Shown here: positions 45,557-54,813 of the stretch, piece by piece
Layout of the letters: each line of letters starts with the position of its first letter
How positions within the stretch are numbered: position 1 is the first letter of the stretch
Assembly: GCA_040880065.1 (NCBI GenBank)
Contig: JBBDJE010000064.1
Span: 1-64,000, forward strand
DNA length: 64,000 bases
DNA from: Abyssibius sp040880065
GTDB lineage: Bacteria > Pseudomonadota > Alphaproteobacteria > Rhodobacterales > Rhodobacteraceae
Direction: 5' to 3'
Program-made: the position numbers and the translations under genes
Notes under the pieces: model-generated
The model's database searches: none
Told to the model about the DNA's origin: nothing
Seen by the model: only the letters and a program-made list of their open reading frames with translations

Positions 45557-46440
45557 CTTTGTTTCTGGGCCTGCTGGTTCTGTTTGCGCTCGCGCTCGGG
45601 TTTTGGGGACGAAATGATCTGGCAAACCAGATTCTGGCCTTGCAACGCGAGTTGCAAAACAGCATGGCAGGGCAGGTGCGCGACATAAAAGCCGGTGTGG
45701 CTTGGGCAGAAATGGCGTTAATCGGCGTCGCATTTGCCTACGGGTTTATACATTCGGCAGGGCCCGGCCACGGCAAGGCGCTTATGGGCGGCGCGGCGCT
45801 GGGCAGTAAAATTGCTGCGCGAAAACTGTCATTGATCGCGTTTGCAGCCAGTATGGCACAAGGGCTTTGGGCGGTTGTGCTTGTTTATGGCGGGCTGGGG
45901 CTGGCCGTTGTAACTGCGCGCCAGCTCAACACTGCTGCCGACCAGTATTTGATGCCGCTCTCATATAGTCTGATCGGGCTGATCGGGCTGTTCCTGATCT
46001 GGCGAGGGCTGCGTAGCCTGCCCGCCGCGCCCGCCGCACATAAAAGCCACGACCATCATCATGACCAAGAGTGTGGCTGCAGCCACAAACATGCACCCGA
46101 TATGGCCGATATTGACAGGTTGTCTGGCTACAAAGCGGTGCTGGCCCTGATTGTCGCGATTGCCGTGCGCCCCTGCACCGGCGCGATTATGCTTTTGGTG
46201 ATTTGCTGGCAGATCGGGCTGGTCGCCACGGGTTTCTGGGCCGTTATGGCCATGGCTTTTGGCACGGCACTTGTAACTATAATTGCCGCCAATGCCGGGG
46301 TGATGGTGCGCGACACGACACTGGCTTGGGTTACAGGGGTTCACAAGCTCGGGCGTCTGGCCTTTCCGGCCATCCAGATTGCCGCTGGTCTGCTTATCGC
46401 CTTTGCCGCAAGCTCGGTTTTGCTGACGCTTTTGGCCTAG
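45544..46440 (+). CDS. NicO/RcnA-family nickel/cobalt permease-like protein
   Basis: The 298-residue membrane protein has about six to seven hydrophobic segments, the metal-site motif HSAGPGHGKAL (about 70-80), a His/Cys-rich cytoplasmic or periplasmic loop (HKSHDHHHDQECGCSHKH near 167-184), and RPCTGAIMLL (about 213-222). Members move Ni2+ or Co2+, as importer or exporter; direction and metal are not decided by sequence. It forms an operon with DUF1007. Its TAG overlaps the dnaA stop (CTAG at 46437-46440), so the pair sits tightly between dnaA and dnaN on the opposite strand. Confidence 0.88.
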   Translation: MRAVALFLGLLVLFALALGFWGRNDLANQILALQRELQNSMAGQVRDIKAGVAWAEMALIGVAFAYGFIHSAGPGHGKALMGGAALGSKIAARKLSLIAFAASMAQGLWAVVLVYGGLGLAVVTARQLNTAADQYLMPLSYSLIGLIGLFLIWRGLRSLPAAPAAHKSHDHHHDQECGCSHKHAPDMADIDRLSGYKAVLALIVAIAVRPCTGAIMLLVICWQIGLVATGFWAVMAMAFGTALVTIIAANAGVMVRDTTLAWVTGVHKLGRLAFPAIQIAAGLLIAFAASSVLLTLLA

Positions 46441-47783
46441 GCTTCCAGCATCCGGCGCAGCAATTCCACGTCTTCTGCGATCTGAAAATCGCTCATCTGC
46501 AGTTCTTCAATCTTTTTAACCGCATGGATAACGGTTGTATGGTCGCGCCCGCCAATGCGGCGGCCAATTTCCGGCAGGCTTTTGGAGGTGAGCGTTTTGC
46601 TGAGATACATGGCAATCTGGCGCGGACGGGCCACGCTGCGCGCACGGCGGGCGGAAAGCAGATCGGTCATGCGCAGGTTGTAATGCACAGCGACCTTGCG
46701 GATGATTTCATCAATCGTCACCTTGCGTTCGCTGGCGCGCAGAAGGTCTGACAGGCATTCGGTGGCCAGATCGAGGGTAATTTCGCGCCCTACAAGCCCG
46801 CCATGGGCGAACAGCCGGTTCAGCGCGCCTTCCAGCACGCGCACGTTTTGTGAAATACGCTGGGCAAGAAACTCCAGCACACCATCTTGCAGCACCATAT
46901 TAGGGTAATGCTGCAACTGGCCTTCCACCTTGGATTGCAGAATGCCAAGGCGCAGCTCGTAATCGGTGGGGTGCAGATCAACCGCGAGGCCGCATTGCAG
47001 GCGTGAACGAATACGCTCTTCCAGCCCGTCAATATCGCTCGGGGCCTTGTCGGCCGATAGCACAACCTGTTTGTGGTTCTCAACCAAGGCATTGAACGTA
47101 TGGAAGAATTCTTCCTGGGTAGATTCCTTGCCTGCGATAAACTGCACATCATCAACCATCAGCACATCTACGCTGCGAAACATTTGCTTGAAGCCGTGCA
47201 TGTCTTTGAATCGTAGGGCCTGCACAAAACGGTGCATGAACTGCTCGGCGGAAACATATAGCACCCGCACACTGGGGCGTTTGGCGCGAATTTCATGGGC
47301 GATTGCGTGCAGCAAATGGGTTTTACCAAGCCCGACACCGCTATAAAAAAACAACGGGTTAAACGCCACATCGCCGCCTTCGGCCACACGGCGCGCGGCG
47401 GCATGGGCCAGCTCGTTGGGTTTGCCCACAACGAAAGCATCAAATGTGTAATTATTGTTCAGCGGCATCGAGGGCAATTCGGTATCGCCCTGATCGACAT
47501 TGGCCTGAACTACAGGGGCAACCGGTCTGGCGGCAACGGGTGTTGTGGCGTTCGACAGGACAACACGGTTAATCTCAACACCCTGTTCAGCCCAGAGCCC
47601 GTGAATCTTCTCGCCATAATGCCGCTGCACCCAGGTGGCAATAAAGCGCGTTGGGGCGGCGATATGGGCGATTCCGGCTTCGAACCGTTCAAAGGTCAGC
47701 GGCTCGATCCAGTTGCCATAGGCCTGTGCGCCAAGCTGCGATTGCAGCGACATGCGCACTTTTCCCCAAATTTCGTTACTCAT
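46437..47783 (-). CDS. dnaA: chromosomal replication initiator DnaA
   Basis: DnaA opens the origin as an ATP-bound filament. The 448-residue protein has the N-terminal DnaB/DiaA-interacting domain (1-80), a short linker, the AAA+ domain with Walker A GVGLGKTH (149-156), Walker B VLMVDDVQFI, and sensor motifs, and the C-terminal DNA-binding domain with GGRDHTTVIHAVKKI. Its candidate target, the oriC at 18290-18646, is about 28 kb away. No DnaA boxes are obvious next to it. It lies 62 bases after the rhodanese gene and may share its transcript. Confidence 0.97.
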   Translation of the reverse strand: MSNEIWGKVRMSLQSQLGAQAYGNWIEPLTFERFEAGIAHIAAPTRFIATWVQRHYGEKIHGLWAEQGVEINRVVLSNATTPVAARPVAPVVQANVDQGDTELPSMPLNNNYTFDAFVVGKPNELAHAAARRVAEGGDVAFNPLFFYSGVGLGKTHLLHAIAHEIRAKRPSVRVLYVSAEQFMHRFVQALRFKDMHGFKQMFRSVDVLMVDDVQFIAGKESTQEEFFHTFNALVENHKQVVLSADKAPSDIDGLEERIRSRLQCGLAVDLHPTDYELRLGILQSKVEGQLQHYPNMVLQDGVLEFLAQRISQNVRVLEGALNRLFAHGGLVGREITLDLATECLSDLLRASERKVTIDEIIRKVAVHYNLRMTDLLSARRARSVARPRQIAMYLSKTLTSKSLPEIGRRIGGRDHTTVIHAVKKIEELQMSDFQIAEDVELLRRMLEA

Positions 47784-47845
47784 TCATCTGTCCGTTCCGG
47801 TTTGGCCCGCTCGTCACGCCAATGCGCGCGGCAGCCTTTTTGTTG

Positions 47846-48283
47846 TCAGGATTGCCGCCAGGGCAAGCCAGCGGCCTTCCAGCCATTTGATTGGCCGCGA
47901 TGCGCGGACAGGTCGAGATTGCCTTCAAAGCCTTCGGCAACATTTACACATTCGGGCGCATTGTCTTGGTCGGCAAACTCGCTTGCTACAAGGCGAGCAG
48001 CCTCAAGCGAACGCGCGCCCGAGCGGCATATAAACAGCAGCTTTTGGGCTGGGGCACCATCAAGCCCTGCCAGCAATTCGCTGACAAAAGCCTCGTTGCG
48101 CTGCATTTGGGGAAAGCTCTTCCACTCGACCAGCAAGGTCTGGCCCGAAAGTGTGGATAGATCCGGCACACCAACAAAGCTCCACTCGGCGCGTGTGCGC
48201 ACATCAACCAGCCGCGCGGTCGGATCATTGCTCAGAATGTCCCAAGCCAGTTGTGGCCCAACCTCGCCTATGTCTTTTTGCAT
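47846..48283 (-). CDS. rhodanese-like sulfurtransferase
   Basis: The 145-residue single-domain protein carries the rhodanese fold with CH2A-like VDVRTRAEW (about 26-34) and the active loop CRSGARS, with the catalytic Cys86 in FICRSGARS. Single-domain rhodaneses carry sulfane sulfur as persulfide. The ATG at 48283 is chosen because a ggga site lies seven bases upstream; in-frame ATGs exist at 48289 and 48364. It precedes dnaA. The 235 bases upstream (48284-48518) hold no gene I can support, only presumed promoter sequence. Confidence 0.85.
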   Translation of the reverse strand: MQKDIGEVGPQLAWDILSNDPTARLVDVRTRAEWSFVGVPDLSTLSGQTLLVEWKSFPQMQRNEAFVSELLAGLDGAPAQKLLFICRSGARSLEAARLVASEFADQDNAPECVNVAEGFEGNLDLSAHRGQSNGWKAAGLPWRQS

Positions 48284-48518
48284 AACCATTCCCAGCGTCT
48301 TGCCCCAAAAGCGGTTCAGCATGGTGGTGCAACAAGGGCTGACAAGGCAAAATCTCTCTATCACGTGCTAGGGATAGCCATACACGCGGCATCGGTATTT
48401 CAAATTTGGCAGCGCCCAGAGCAGTCGATCACCAGGGAATCGCAAGGCGTGAGACACCATACCCAAGCCCAAAGATTCGGACAATAGAACAGGTTGGCAA
48501 CTATGGAAGATTCATGAC

Positions 48519-48551
48519 AAAAAAATAACGCGCCCGAAATTCGGACGCGTT
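48519..48551 (-). terminator. rho-independent terminator of rpsT
   Basis: On the minus strand an 11-bp stem (48541-48551 with 48527-48537, one G-U pair) around a three-base loop is followed by a T run (As at 48519-48525 on the plus strand). It lies 23 bases after the rpsT stop. Confidence 0.9.
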
Positions 48552-48573
48552 TTCAACAGCTTAATGCGTTATA

Positions 48574-48840
48574 TTATGCAGACATCGCATTGATGCGGCT
48601 GGACAGGCGCGAAACCTTGCGGCTTGCCGTGTTCATGTGCAGAACACCTTTTGTAACGCCGCGCATGATTTCAGGCTGTGCGCTCTTCAACGCTTCCTGC
48701 GCTTTGGACTGATCGCCAGAGGTGATCGCCTCTTCAACGCGGCGGATATAGGTCTTGATACGCGAGCGTCGCGATTTGTTGATCGCGGTGCGGCGCTCGG
48801 CCGTCCGGGCGCGTTTCTTGGATTGGGGCGAGTTGGCCAT
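48574..48840 (-). CDS. rpsT: 30S ribosomal protein S20
   Basis: S20 is a primary 16S rRNA-binding protein of the small subunit. The 88-residue, strongly basic helical protein has the usual start MANSPQSKKRARTAERRTAI and the C-terminal TKGVLHMNTASRKVSRLSSRI. A TTGACA box (plus-strand 48908-48913) about 70 bases upstream is a possible -35 element, but the -10 is unclear. It has its own terminator, so it is probably monocistronic. Confidence 0.97.
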   Translation of the reverse strand: MANSPQSKKRARTAERRTAINKSRRSRIKTYIRRVEEAITSGDQSKAQEALKSAQPEIMRGVTKGVLHMNTASRKVSRLSSRINAMSA

Positions 48841-48937
48841 GTTTAATTTCCGGTTCTGTCGAATGGTCGAAAGATGAAGCGTCCCTCTACATCCGACTCG
48901 GGGGCTATGTCAACACGCCAGACAGCAGAATCTGGCA

Positions 48938-49714
48938 CTAGTTGTCGCGGAATTGCGGGCTGCGCTTTTCGGTAAAGGCATTCATGCCCTCTTTTTGGTC
49001 GTTTGTGGCGAAAAGCGCGTGGAAAATACGGCGTTCAAACAACAGCCCTTCGCGCAGGTTGACTTCGTAGCTCCGGTTGACCGCTTCTTTTACGGCCATC
49101 ACGGTGAGCATGGATTTTTCGCTGATTTTGGTGGCCGTTGCGCGGGCCTCGGTCAGCAGGTCTTTTAGTGGCACCACGCGGCTGACAAGGCCCGAGCTTT
49201 CCGCCTCGGCGGCATCCATGAAACGGCCCGTCAGGTTCATTTCCATCGACTTGGATTTGCCAACGAAGCGCGTAAGCCGCTGCGTGCCGCCCATGCCGGC
49301 CACAACGCCAAGGTTGATTTCGGGCTGGCCGAATTTGGCATTGTCGGCAGCGATTATGATGTCGCAAATCATCGCCAGTTCCAGCCCGCCGCCCAGCGCA
49401 TAGCCTGCAACAGCGGCAATGATGGGCTTGCGAATGCGCATCAGCGCCTCGGTTTCGGGGGTGAAAAAGTCACCGCTGAACATGTCGACAAAGGATTTGT
49501 CCGCCATTTCCTTGATATCGGCACCGGCGGCAAAAGCTTTTTCCGACCCTGTCAGCACAATGCAGCGGATATCGGGGTTTTCATCGGCGGCGGCCAGTGC
49601 AGCGCCAAGCTCACCGAGCAGGGTGGAGTTCAGGGCATTCAGCGCCTCGGGCCGGTTAAGCCGGATCAGGGCAACATGGTCTTCAACGTCTACAAGAATG
49701 GTTTCATAGGCCAT
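48938..49714 (-). CDS. enoyl-CoA hydratase
   Basis: The 258-residue protein is a crotonase-type enoyl-CoA hydratase, adding water across the double bond of short enoyl-CoAs in beta-oxidation. It shows LIRLNRPEALNALNSTL (about 16-32), the oxyanion-hole AAGADIKEMA (about 62-71) and GYALGGGLELAMICD (about 102-116), where the Glu before LAM is one catalytic residue; the second lies in PEINLGV. The ATG at 49714 follows aaaggag. A stem at 48917-48936 without a T run lies after the gene. Confidence 0.92.
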   Translation of the reverse strand: MAYETILVDVEDHVALIRLNRPEALNALNSTLLGELGAALAAADENPDIRCIVLTGSEKAFAAGADIKEMADKSFVDMFSGDFFTPETEALMRIRKPIIAAVAGYALGGGLELAMICDIIIAADNAKFGQPEINLGVVAGMGGTQRLTRFVGKSKSMEMNLTGRFMDAAEAESSGLVSRVVPLKDLLTEARATATKISEKSMLTVMAVKEAVNRSYEVNLREGLLFERRIFHALFATNDQKEGMNAFTEKRSPQFRDN

Positions 49715-49773
49715 GTTAAGGCTCCTTTGATGCCGTGTTCGGGTTTGAGTCTTGTGCCATTTTGCCGCGCGGA

Positions 49774-50631
49774 TCAACCCTTTGGCTGACAGACAGGGCA
49801 GAAATAGCTGGAGCGCCCGGCCTGACTGATGCGAATGATCTGCCCTGCGCAACCCGGCTTGGCGCAGGAACATCCGGCGCGGTCATAAACTGCAAAACCG
49901 TGTTGAAAATAGCCAAGTTCACCATCGGTTTGGCGATAGTCGCGCAAGCTGGAGCCGCCCGCCGCAATCGCCTCGTTCAACACATCGCGGATATGGCGGA
50001 TCAGGTCTTCGGTGTGCGCAAGCGCCAACGCTCCCACCGCTGTTTCGGGGTGGATCTGCGCGCGCCACAGCGCTTCAGACACATAAATATTCCCGAGCCC
50101 GGCGATGATTCGCTGATCGAGCAGCGCGGTTTTGACCGGGGCTTTGCGGTGGACGAATTTGCTGTGCAGCCATGCGGCATTCAGATCATTGCCCAAAGGC
50201 TCTGGCCCCAAAGCGGCGAGCAGGGGCTGGCCAGCTTCGGTAGCAGTGGCAAAAACATCGAGCATGCCAAAGCGGCGGGCATCGTTAAAGGTGATGCGCG
50301 CACCGCTTTGCATATCAAACAGCGCATGGTCATGCTTGGCGGGGGATGCGCGTTCATGCACACGCATATCGGGTTTTGCACCGTCAATCAGAATGCGCCC
50401 CGACATGCCCATATGAAACAGCAATGTGTGGCCGTTTTCCAGATCGGCCAAAATATACTTGGCGCGGCGGCGTAGCAGCACAACCCGCGCACCGCTGACG
50501 ATTTCGGCCATATTTGCAGGAAAGGGCCAGCGCAGCCCGTCGCGGCGCAGGGTCAGCTTTGTGATGACCGCGCCCTCCATTACCGGCAGCAAACCGCGGC
50601 GGATGGTTTCAACTTCGGGCAATTCGGGCAT
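49774..50631 (-). CDS. mutM: formamidopyrimidine-DNA glycosylase (Fpg)
   Basis: MutM removes 8-oxoguanine and formamidopyrimidines from DNA and cuts the backbone. The 285-residue protein has the invariant N-terminus MPELPEVETIRRGL, where Pro2 becomes the nucleophile and Glu3 assists, LLFHMGMSGR (about 70-79), a helix-two-turn-helix with GLGNIYVSEALWRA (about 175-188), and a C-terminal zinc finger with CSCAKPGC and CPVC. The ATG at 50631 follows aaaggagc. Confidence 0.96.
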   Translation of the reverse strand: MPELPEVETIRRGLLPVMEGAVITKLTLRRDGLRWPFPANMAEIVSGARVVLLRRRAKYILADLENGHTLLFHMGMSGRILIDGAKPDMRVHERASPAKHDHALFDMQSGARITFNDARRFGMLDVFATATEAGQPLLAALGPEPLGNDLNAAWLHSKFVHRKAPVKTALLDQRIIAGLGNIYVSEALWRAQIHPETAVGALALAHTEDLIRHIRDVLNEAIAAGGSSLRDYRQTDGELGYFQHGFAVYDRAGCSCAKPGCAGQIIRISQAGRSSYFCPVCQPKG

Positions 50632-50722
50632 CAGCGCTCCTTTGTTTGGCTTATCTCTAGCCCTGCGGGCGTGAATTGCAATCGCCCTTGGCAAATGCCG
50701 CGCCTTGGGCCAAGTTGCGGGC

Positions 50723-51658
50723 ATGACAACAGCACTCATCACACATAAATCGGCGCTGGATCACGTAACCCCGCATGGCCACCCCGAGCGGGTTGAGCGT
50801 ATTGCGCGGCTATATGAAGAATTTGCCGCACCCGCCTATGCCAGCCTGCTGCGCGCTGAAGCGCCCGCGGTGGAAGATGCCGCGATTCTTCGCGCCCATC
50901 CGCCGGAATATCTTGCCAGCCTCAAGGCGCGCATTCCCAGCGAAGGTTTTGCGGCGATCGACCCCGACACGCATTTGTCGCCCGCAAGCTGGCAGGCGGT
51001 GTTGCGCGGTGCCGGTGCTGCGGTTCGCGCGGTTGATATGGTGATGGCGAATGAAGCGCAAAACGCATTTTCCATGATGCGCCCGCCCGGCCACCATGCC
51101 GAAAAATCCGAGGCGATGGGCTTTTGCTTTTTGGGCAATGTCGCAATTGCCGCCAAACACGCGCTTGATCATCATGGCCTGTCGCGGGTGGCTATTCTGG
51201 ATTTTGATGTGCATCACGGCAATGGCACGCAAGATCTGGTGTGGGATGATGCGCGGATAGCCTTTAGTTCCAGCCACCAAATGCCGCTTTACCCCGGCAC
51301 AGGGCGGGCAGATGAGCGTGGCGCGCATGGCAATATATTGAACATTCCGCTGCCGGGGCTGGCGGATGGTGCGGCGTTTCGGGCCGCAATGCAGCGGCTT
51401 GCCCTGCCCTTTTTGCGCGACCATCGCCCGGAATTGCTGTTCATTTCTGCCGGGTTTGATGCCCACAGGCTCGACCCGCTGGCGAATTTGAACCTTGAAG
51501 GCGATGATTTTCACTGGATCACCGCTGAAATTTGCAAACTGGCGCAGGAATTCGCGCAAGGCCGCGTGGTTTCCGTGCTGGAAGGCGGCTATAGTCTCGA
51601 CGGGCTGGCCGATGGCGCTACCGCCCATATGCGCGCGTTGATGGAGGCAGGCGAATGA
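50723..51658 (+). CDS. histone-deacetylase-family (acetoin utilisation type) hydrolase
   Basis: The 311-residue protein has the arginase/deacetylase fold motifs: RPPGHHAEKSEAMGFC (about 119-134) with the catalytic His pair, the zinc ligands in ILDFDVHHGNGTQ (about 156-168), and SAGFDAHRLDPLA (about 244-256), and ends in VLEGGYSLDGLA. Bacterial members deacetylate polyamines or small acetyl compounds or protein lysines; the substrate is unknown. The stop overlaps the xseB start in ATGA, so it heads the xseB-ispA-dxs unit. Confidence 0.9.
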   Translation: MTTALITHKSALDHVTPHGHPERVERIARLYEEFAAPAYASLLRAEAPAVEDAAILRAHPPEYLASLKARIPSEGFAAIDPDTHLSPASWQAVLRGAGAAVRAVDMVMANEAQNAFSMMRPPGHHAEKSEAMGFCFLGNVAIAAKHALDHHGLSRVAILDFDVHHGNGTQDLVWDDARIAFSSSHQMPLYPGTGRADERGAHGNILNIPLPGLADGAAFRAAMQRLALPFLRDHRPELLFISAGFDAHRLDPLANLNLEGDDFHWITAEICKLAQEFAQGRVVSVLEGGYSLDGLADGATAHMRALMEAGE

Positions 51659-51897
51659 GCGATAAACCGGTTGAAAAAATGAGCTTCGAAGAGGCCATGG
51701 CTGCTTTGGAAGATGTGGTGAAAAAGCTTGAAAGCGGCGAAGTGCCACTTGATGAATCCATCAAGCTTTACGAGCGCGGCGGCGCGCTCAAAGCCCATTG
51801 CGCCGCGCGGCTTAAAGAGGCGGAAGAGGCGGTAACACGCATCACGCTTGGCCCTGATGGCAAGCCGGACGGGGCCGAGCCGGTCGACATTTCCTGA
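51655..51897 (+). CDS. xseB: exodeoxyribonuclease VII small subunit
   Basis: XseB is the small helical subunit of exonuclease VII, which degrades single-stranded DNA. The 80-residue protein has the family pattern MSFEEAMAALEDVVKKLESGEVPLDESIKLYERG (residues 8-41, seen without gaps in its two helices). The large subunit gene xseA is not in the window. It overlaps the upstream gene by four bases and ends one base before the ispA ATG, the typical xseB-ispA-dxs order. Confidence 0.95.
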   Translation: MSDKPVEKMSFEEAMAALEDVVKKLESGEVPLDESIKLYERGGALKAHCAARLKEAEEAVTRITLGPDGKPDGAEPVDIS

Positions 51898-51898
51898 T

Positions 51899-52786
51899 AT
51901 GCGCGCTGGTGGCCCGACATTTGCCGAAGTGCTGGCACGTGCGGCGGCGCGCAGCGAGGCCTGCCTTAAAGCGCGGCTTCCGCTTGTTTCAGATGGCCGC
52001 ATTGCCGAGGCGATGCGCTATGCAGCGCTTGCCAAGGGCAAACGGTTGCGCGGGTTTCTGGCGATCGAGGGCGCAGAGCTGCACGGGCTGGGCGCCCAAT
52101 TAGGCGATGGGCTGGCGGCGGCGGTTGAATGCCTGCATGCCTATTCTTTGGTGCATGATGATCTGCCTGCTATGGATGACGATGATTTGCGCCGCGGTGT
52201 GCCGACCCTGCATATAAAATGGGACGAGGCCACGGCTGTTCTGGCGGGGGATGCGCTACAGGCGGAAGCCTTTGACATTCTGGCCAATCTGGATGCGCCC
52301 GATCCGGCAGGTTTACTGGTGGCAATCAAAGGCCTTGCGCGCGCGGCAGGCGGGCGCGGCATGGTGCAGGGTCAGGCGCTGGATATTGCGGCAGAGACCG
52401 CGCCCGTGCCGCTGGGGCTGGATGAAATCACCCATCTGCAATCGCTTAAAACCGGCGCGCTGATCAGTTGGGCTGCAACGGCAGGTGCGGTTGTGGCGGG
52501 TGATGACCCTTCGGCGCTGGCCGATTATGCGGCAGCCATCGGGCTGGCCTTTCAAATACATGACGATGTGCTGGATGTTACAGGCGATGCCACGCTGGCC
52601 GGTAAACGGCTTGGCAAGGACGAGGCCGCCGGCAAAGCGACCTTCGTTTCGCTGCTTGGCCTGGAAGCTGCCCGCCGCCGCGCACAAGACCTGAGCACGC
52701 GCGCTTGTGACGCGCTTGCACCTTATGGCCCGCGCGGCGATAATTTGCGCGCAGCAGCGCAGTATATCGTAACGCGCCGCGCATAA
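51899..52786 (+). CDS. ispA: farnesyl diphosphate synthase
   Basis: IspA joins isopentenyl units into farnesyl diphosphate. The 295-residue protein has the first aspartate-rich motif DDLPAMDDDD (about 84-93) with the SLVHDD lead, GKRLRGFLAIEGAEL near 45, and the second aspartate motif in QIHDDVLDVTGD (about 220-231) with GKRLGKDEAAGKATF. The ATG at 51899 lies just after the xseB stop. It supplies precursors for quinones and cell-wall lipids, together with dxs. Confidence 0.95.
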   Translation: MRAGGPTFAEVLARAAARSEACLKARLPLVSDGRIAEAMRYAALAKGKRLRGFLAIEGAELHGLGAQLGDGLAAAVECLHAYSLVHDDLPAMDDDDLRRGVPTLHIKWDEATAVLAGDALQAEAFDILANLDAPDPAGLLVAIKGLARAAGGRGMVQGQALDIAAETAPVPLGLDEITHLQSLKTGALISWAATAGAVVAGDDPSALADYAAAIGLAFQIHDDVLDVTGDATLAGKRLGKDEAAGKATFVSLLGLEAARRRAQDLSTRACDALAPYGPRGDNLRAAAQYIVTRRA

Positions 52787-52800
52787 CCGAAAGGCCCGAC

Positions 52801-54741
52801 GTGACACAGCCCGACACCAGCCGCCCGGCAACGCCACTGCTTGATACCGTTTCAAGCCCGGCTGATTTGAAGGGTATGAGCACAGCGCAGTTGCGCCAGT
52901 TGGCCGACGAGCTGCGCGCCGAAACCATTTCGGCCGTGTCGGTCACCGGTGGGCATTTGGGTGCAGGGCTTGGTGTGGTGGAGTTGACCGTGGCGCTTCA
53001 TGCGATATTCGATGCACCGCATGACAAGATCATCTTTGATGTCGGGCACCAGTGCTACCCGCATAAAATTCTGACCGGTCGGCGCGACCGTATTCGCACC
53101 CTGCGCAGCGGCGGCGGGCTTTCGGGTTTCACCAAGCGCAGCGAAAGCCCGTATGACCCGTTTGGCGCGGCGCATTCCTCAACCTCTATTTCAGCAGCGC
53201 TTGGCTTTGCGGCGGCGCGTGACCTTGGCGGCGCGCCCGAAACCGGTGTGGGCGATGCCGTCGCGGTGATCGGTGATGGCGCAATGAGCGCGGGCATGGC
53301 CTTTGAGGCGCTGAACAATGCCGGCCATATGAACAAGCGGCTATTCGTTATTCTGAATGATAATGAAATGTCGATCGCCCCGCCGGTGGGCGCGCTTTCG
53401 GCCTATCTGTCGCGCATTTACAGCCAGGAACCGTTTCAGGAACTGAAATCGGCCGCCAAGGGTTTTGCGCAGCTTTTGCCGCAACCGCTGGCTGAGGGCG
53501 CGCGCCGGGCCAAGGAAATGGTGAAATCCATGACCGTGGGCGGCACATTGTTCGAGGAACTGGGCTTTTCCTATATCGGCCCGATTGATGGCCATGACAT
53601 TGCCGCGCTTACAAGCATTTTGCGCACCCTGCATGACCGCGCCGATGGCCCCGTTCTGCTGCATGTGCTGACCACCAAGGGCAAAGGTTATGCCCCTGCC
53701 GAGCAGGCTGCCGACAAGGGCCATGCCCGCGCCAAGTTTGATGTGCTCACCGGCGAGCAGGCCAAGGCCGCGCCGAATGCGCCAAGCTATACCAGCGTTT
53801 TTGCCAAGGCGCTGATTGCCGAGGCCGAGGCCGACAGCCGTGTCGTGGGCATTACCGCCGCCATGCCCGATGGCACCGGTATGGATAAATTCGCCGCCAA
53901 ATTCCCGCGCCGGATGTTCGATGTCGGCATTGCCGAGCAGCATGGTGTGACCTTTTGTGCAGGGCTGGCCGCGGGCGGGCTGAAGCCGTTTTGCGCCATT
54001 TACTCCACCTTCTTGCAGCGCGGCTATGATCAGATTGTGCATGATGTTGCCATCCAGCGCCTGCCGGTGCGCTTTGCGATTGACCGCGCCGGGCTTGTCG
54101 GGGCCGATGGTGCCACGCATGCAGGCAGTTTTGATATTGCCTTCCTTGCCAACCTACCAGATTTCGTGGTCATGGCGGCTTCGGATGAGGCCGAACTGAT
54201 GCATATGGTCGCCACGGCGGCCAGCATCAACGACCGGCCCAGCGCCTTTCGCTTTCCGCGTGGCGAGGGCGAGGGCGTGGAGCTGCCTGCGCGCGGCACG
54301 GTTCTGGAAATCGGCAAGGGGCGTGTTGTGCTTGAGGGCAGCCGCGTGGCGATCCTGTCCTTTGGTGCGCGACTTTCAGAATGCCAGCGCACAGCCGAGG
54401 CGCTGGCGGCGCGCGGCATTACCCCCACCCTTGCCGATGCGCGTTTTGCCAAGCCGCTTGATACCGCGTTGATTGACGATCTGGCCGCACGGCACGAGGC
54501 GCTGATCACCATTGAAGAGGGCGCGATTGGCGGCTTTGGCAGCCATGTTGCCCAGCATCTGGCTGAATCCGGTGTGTTTGATGCTGGTCTGAAATTCCGC
54601 TCGATGGTATTGCCTGACACCTTTTTGGATCATGACAGCCCGGCTGCGATGTATCGTGCTGCCAAACTGTCGGCAGCCGATATCGAAGCCAAGGTGCTCG
54701 ACGTTCTGGGTATTGGCAACCTTGGTGCCGTGCGCGCCTAA
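52801..54741 (+). CDS. dxs: 1-deoxy-D-xylulose-5-phosphate synthase
   Basis: Dxs condenses pyruvate and glyceraldehyde-3-phosphate, the first step of the MEP isoprenoid pathway. The 646-residue thiamine-diphosphate enzyme has GGHLGAGLGVVELTVALH (about 49-66), the TPP motif GDGAMSAGMAFEALNNAG (about 159-176), DVGIAEQHGVTF and DRAGLVGADGATHAG, all in normal order. It begins with a GTG at 52801, after a gaaagg site, 14 bases from ispA. A 7-bp hairpin without T run (54748-54764) follows. Confidence 0.96.
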   Translation: MTQPDTSRPATPLLDTVSSPADLKGMSTAQLRQLADELRAETISAVSVTGGHLGAGLGVVELTVALHAIFDAPHDKIIFDVGHQCYPHKILTGRRDRIRTLRSGGGLSGFTKRSESPYDPFGAAHSSTSISAALGFAAARDLGGAPETGVGDAVAVIGDGAMSAGMAFEALNNAGHMNKRLFVILNDNEMSIAPPVGALSAYLSRIYSQEPFQELKSAAKGFAQLLPQPLAEGARRAKEMVKSMTVGGTLFEELGFSYIGPIDGHDIAALTSILRTLHDRADGPVLLHVLTTKGKGYAPAEQAADKGHARAKFDVLTGEQAKAAPNAPSYTSVFAKALIAEAEADSRVVGITAAMPDGTGMDKFAAKFPRRMFDVGIAEQHGVTFCAGLAAGGLKPFCAIYSTFLQRGYDQIVHDVAIQRLPVRFAIDRAGLVGADGATHAGSFDIAFLANLPDFVVMAASDEAELMHMVATAASINDRPSAFRFPRGEGEGVELPARGTVLEIGKGRVVLEGSRVAILSFGARLSECQRTAEALAARGITPTLADARFAKPLDTALIDDLAARHEALITIEEGAIGGFGSHVAQHLAESGVFDAGLKFRSMVLPDTFLDHDSPAAMYRAAKLSAADIEAKVLDVLGIGNLGAVRA

Positions 54742-54813
54742 ACGCCTTGCACCAATCTGGTGCACGGGGTATCTGCTAGGCGCGCAATAGGGCGCGTTTC
54801 TGGAAGGGCGACC

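Noticed and set aside
46048..46107. His-rich stretch read as a separate small metal-binding ORF
   Set aside because: It is the internal loop of the NicO-type permease, in frame and without its own start.
48917..48936. Hairpin after the enoyl-CoA hydratase gene as terminator
   Set aside because: The 6-bp stem has an 8-base loop and no T run; too weak to list as a feature.
54748..54764. Inverted repeat TGCACCA/TGGTGCA after dxs as terminator or operator
   Set aside because: A clean 7-bp stem but no T run and no known regulator site; only mentioned with dxs.
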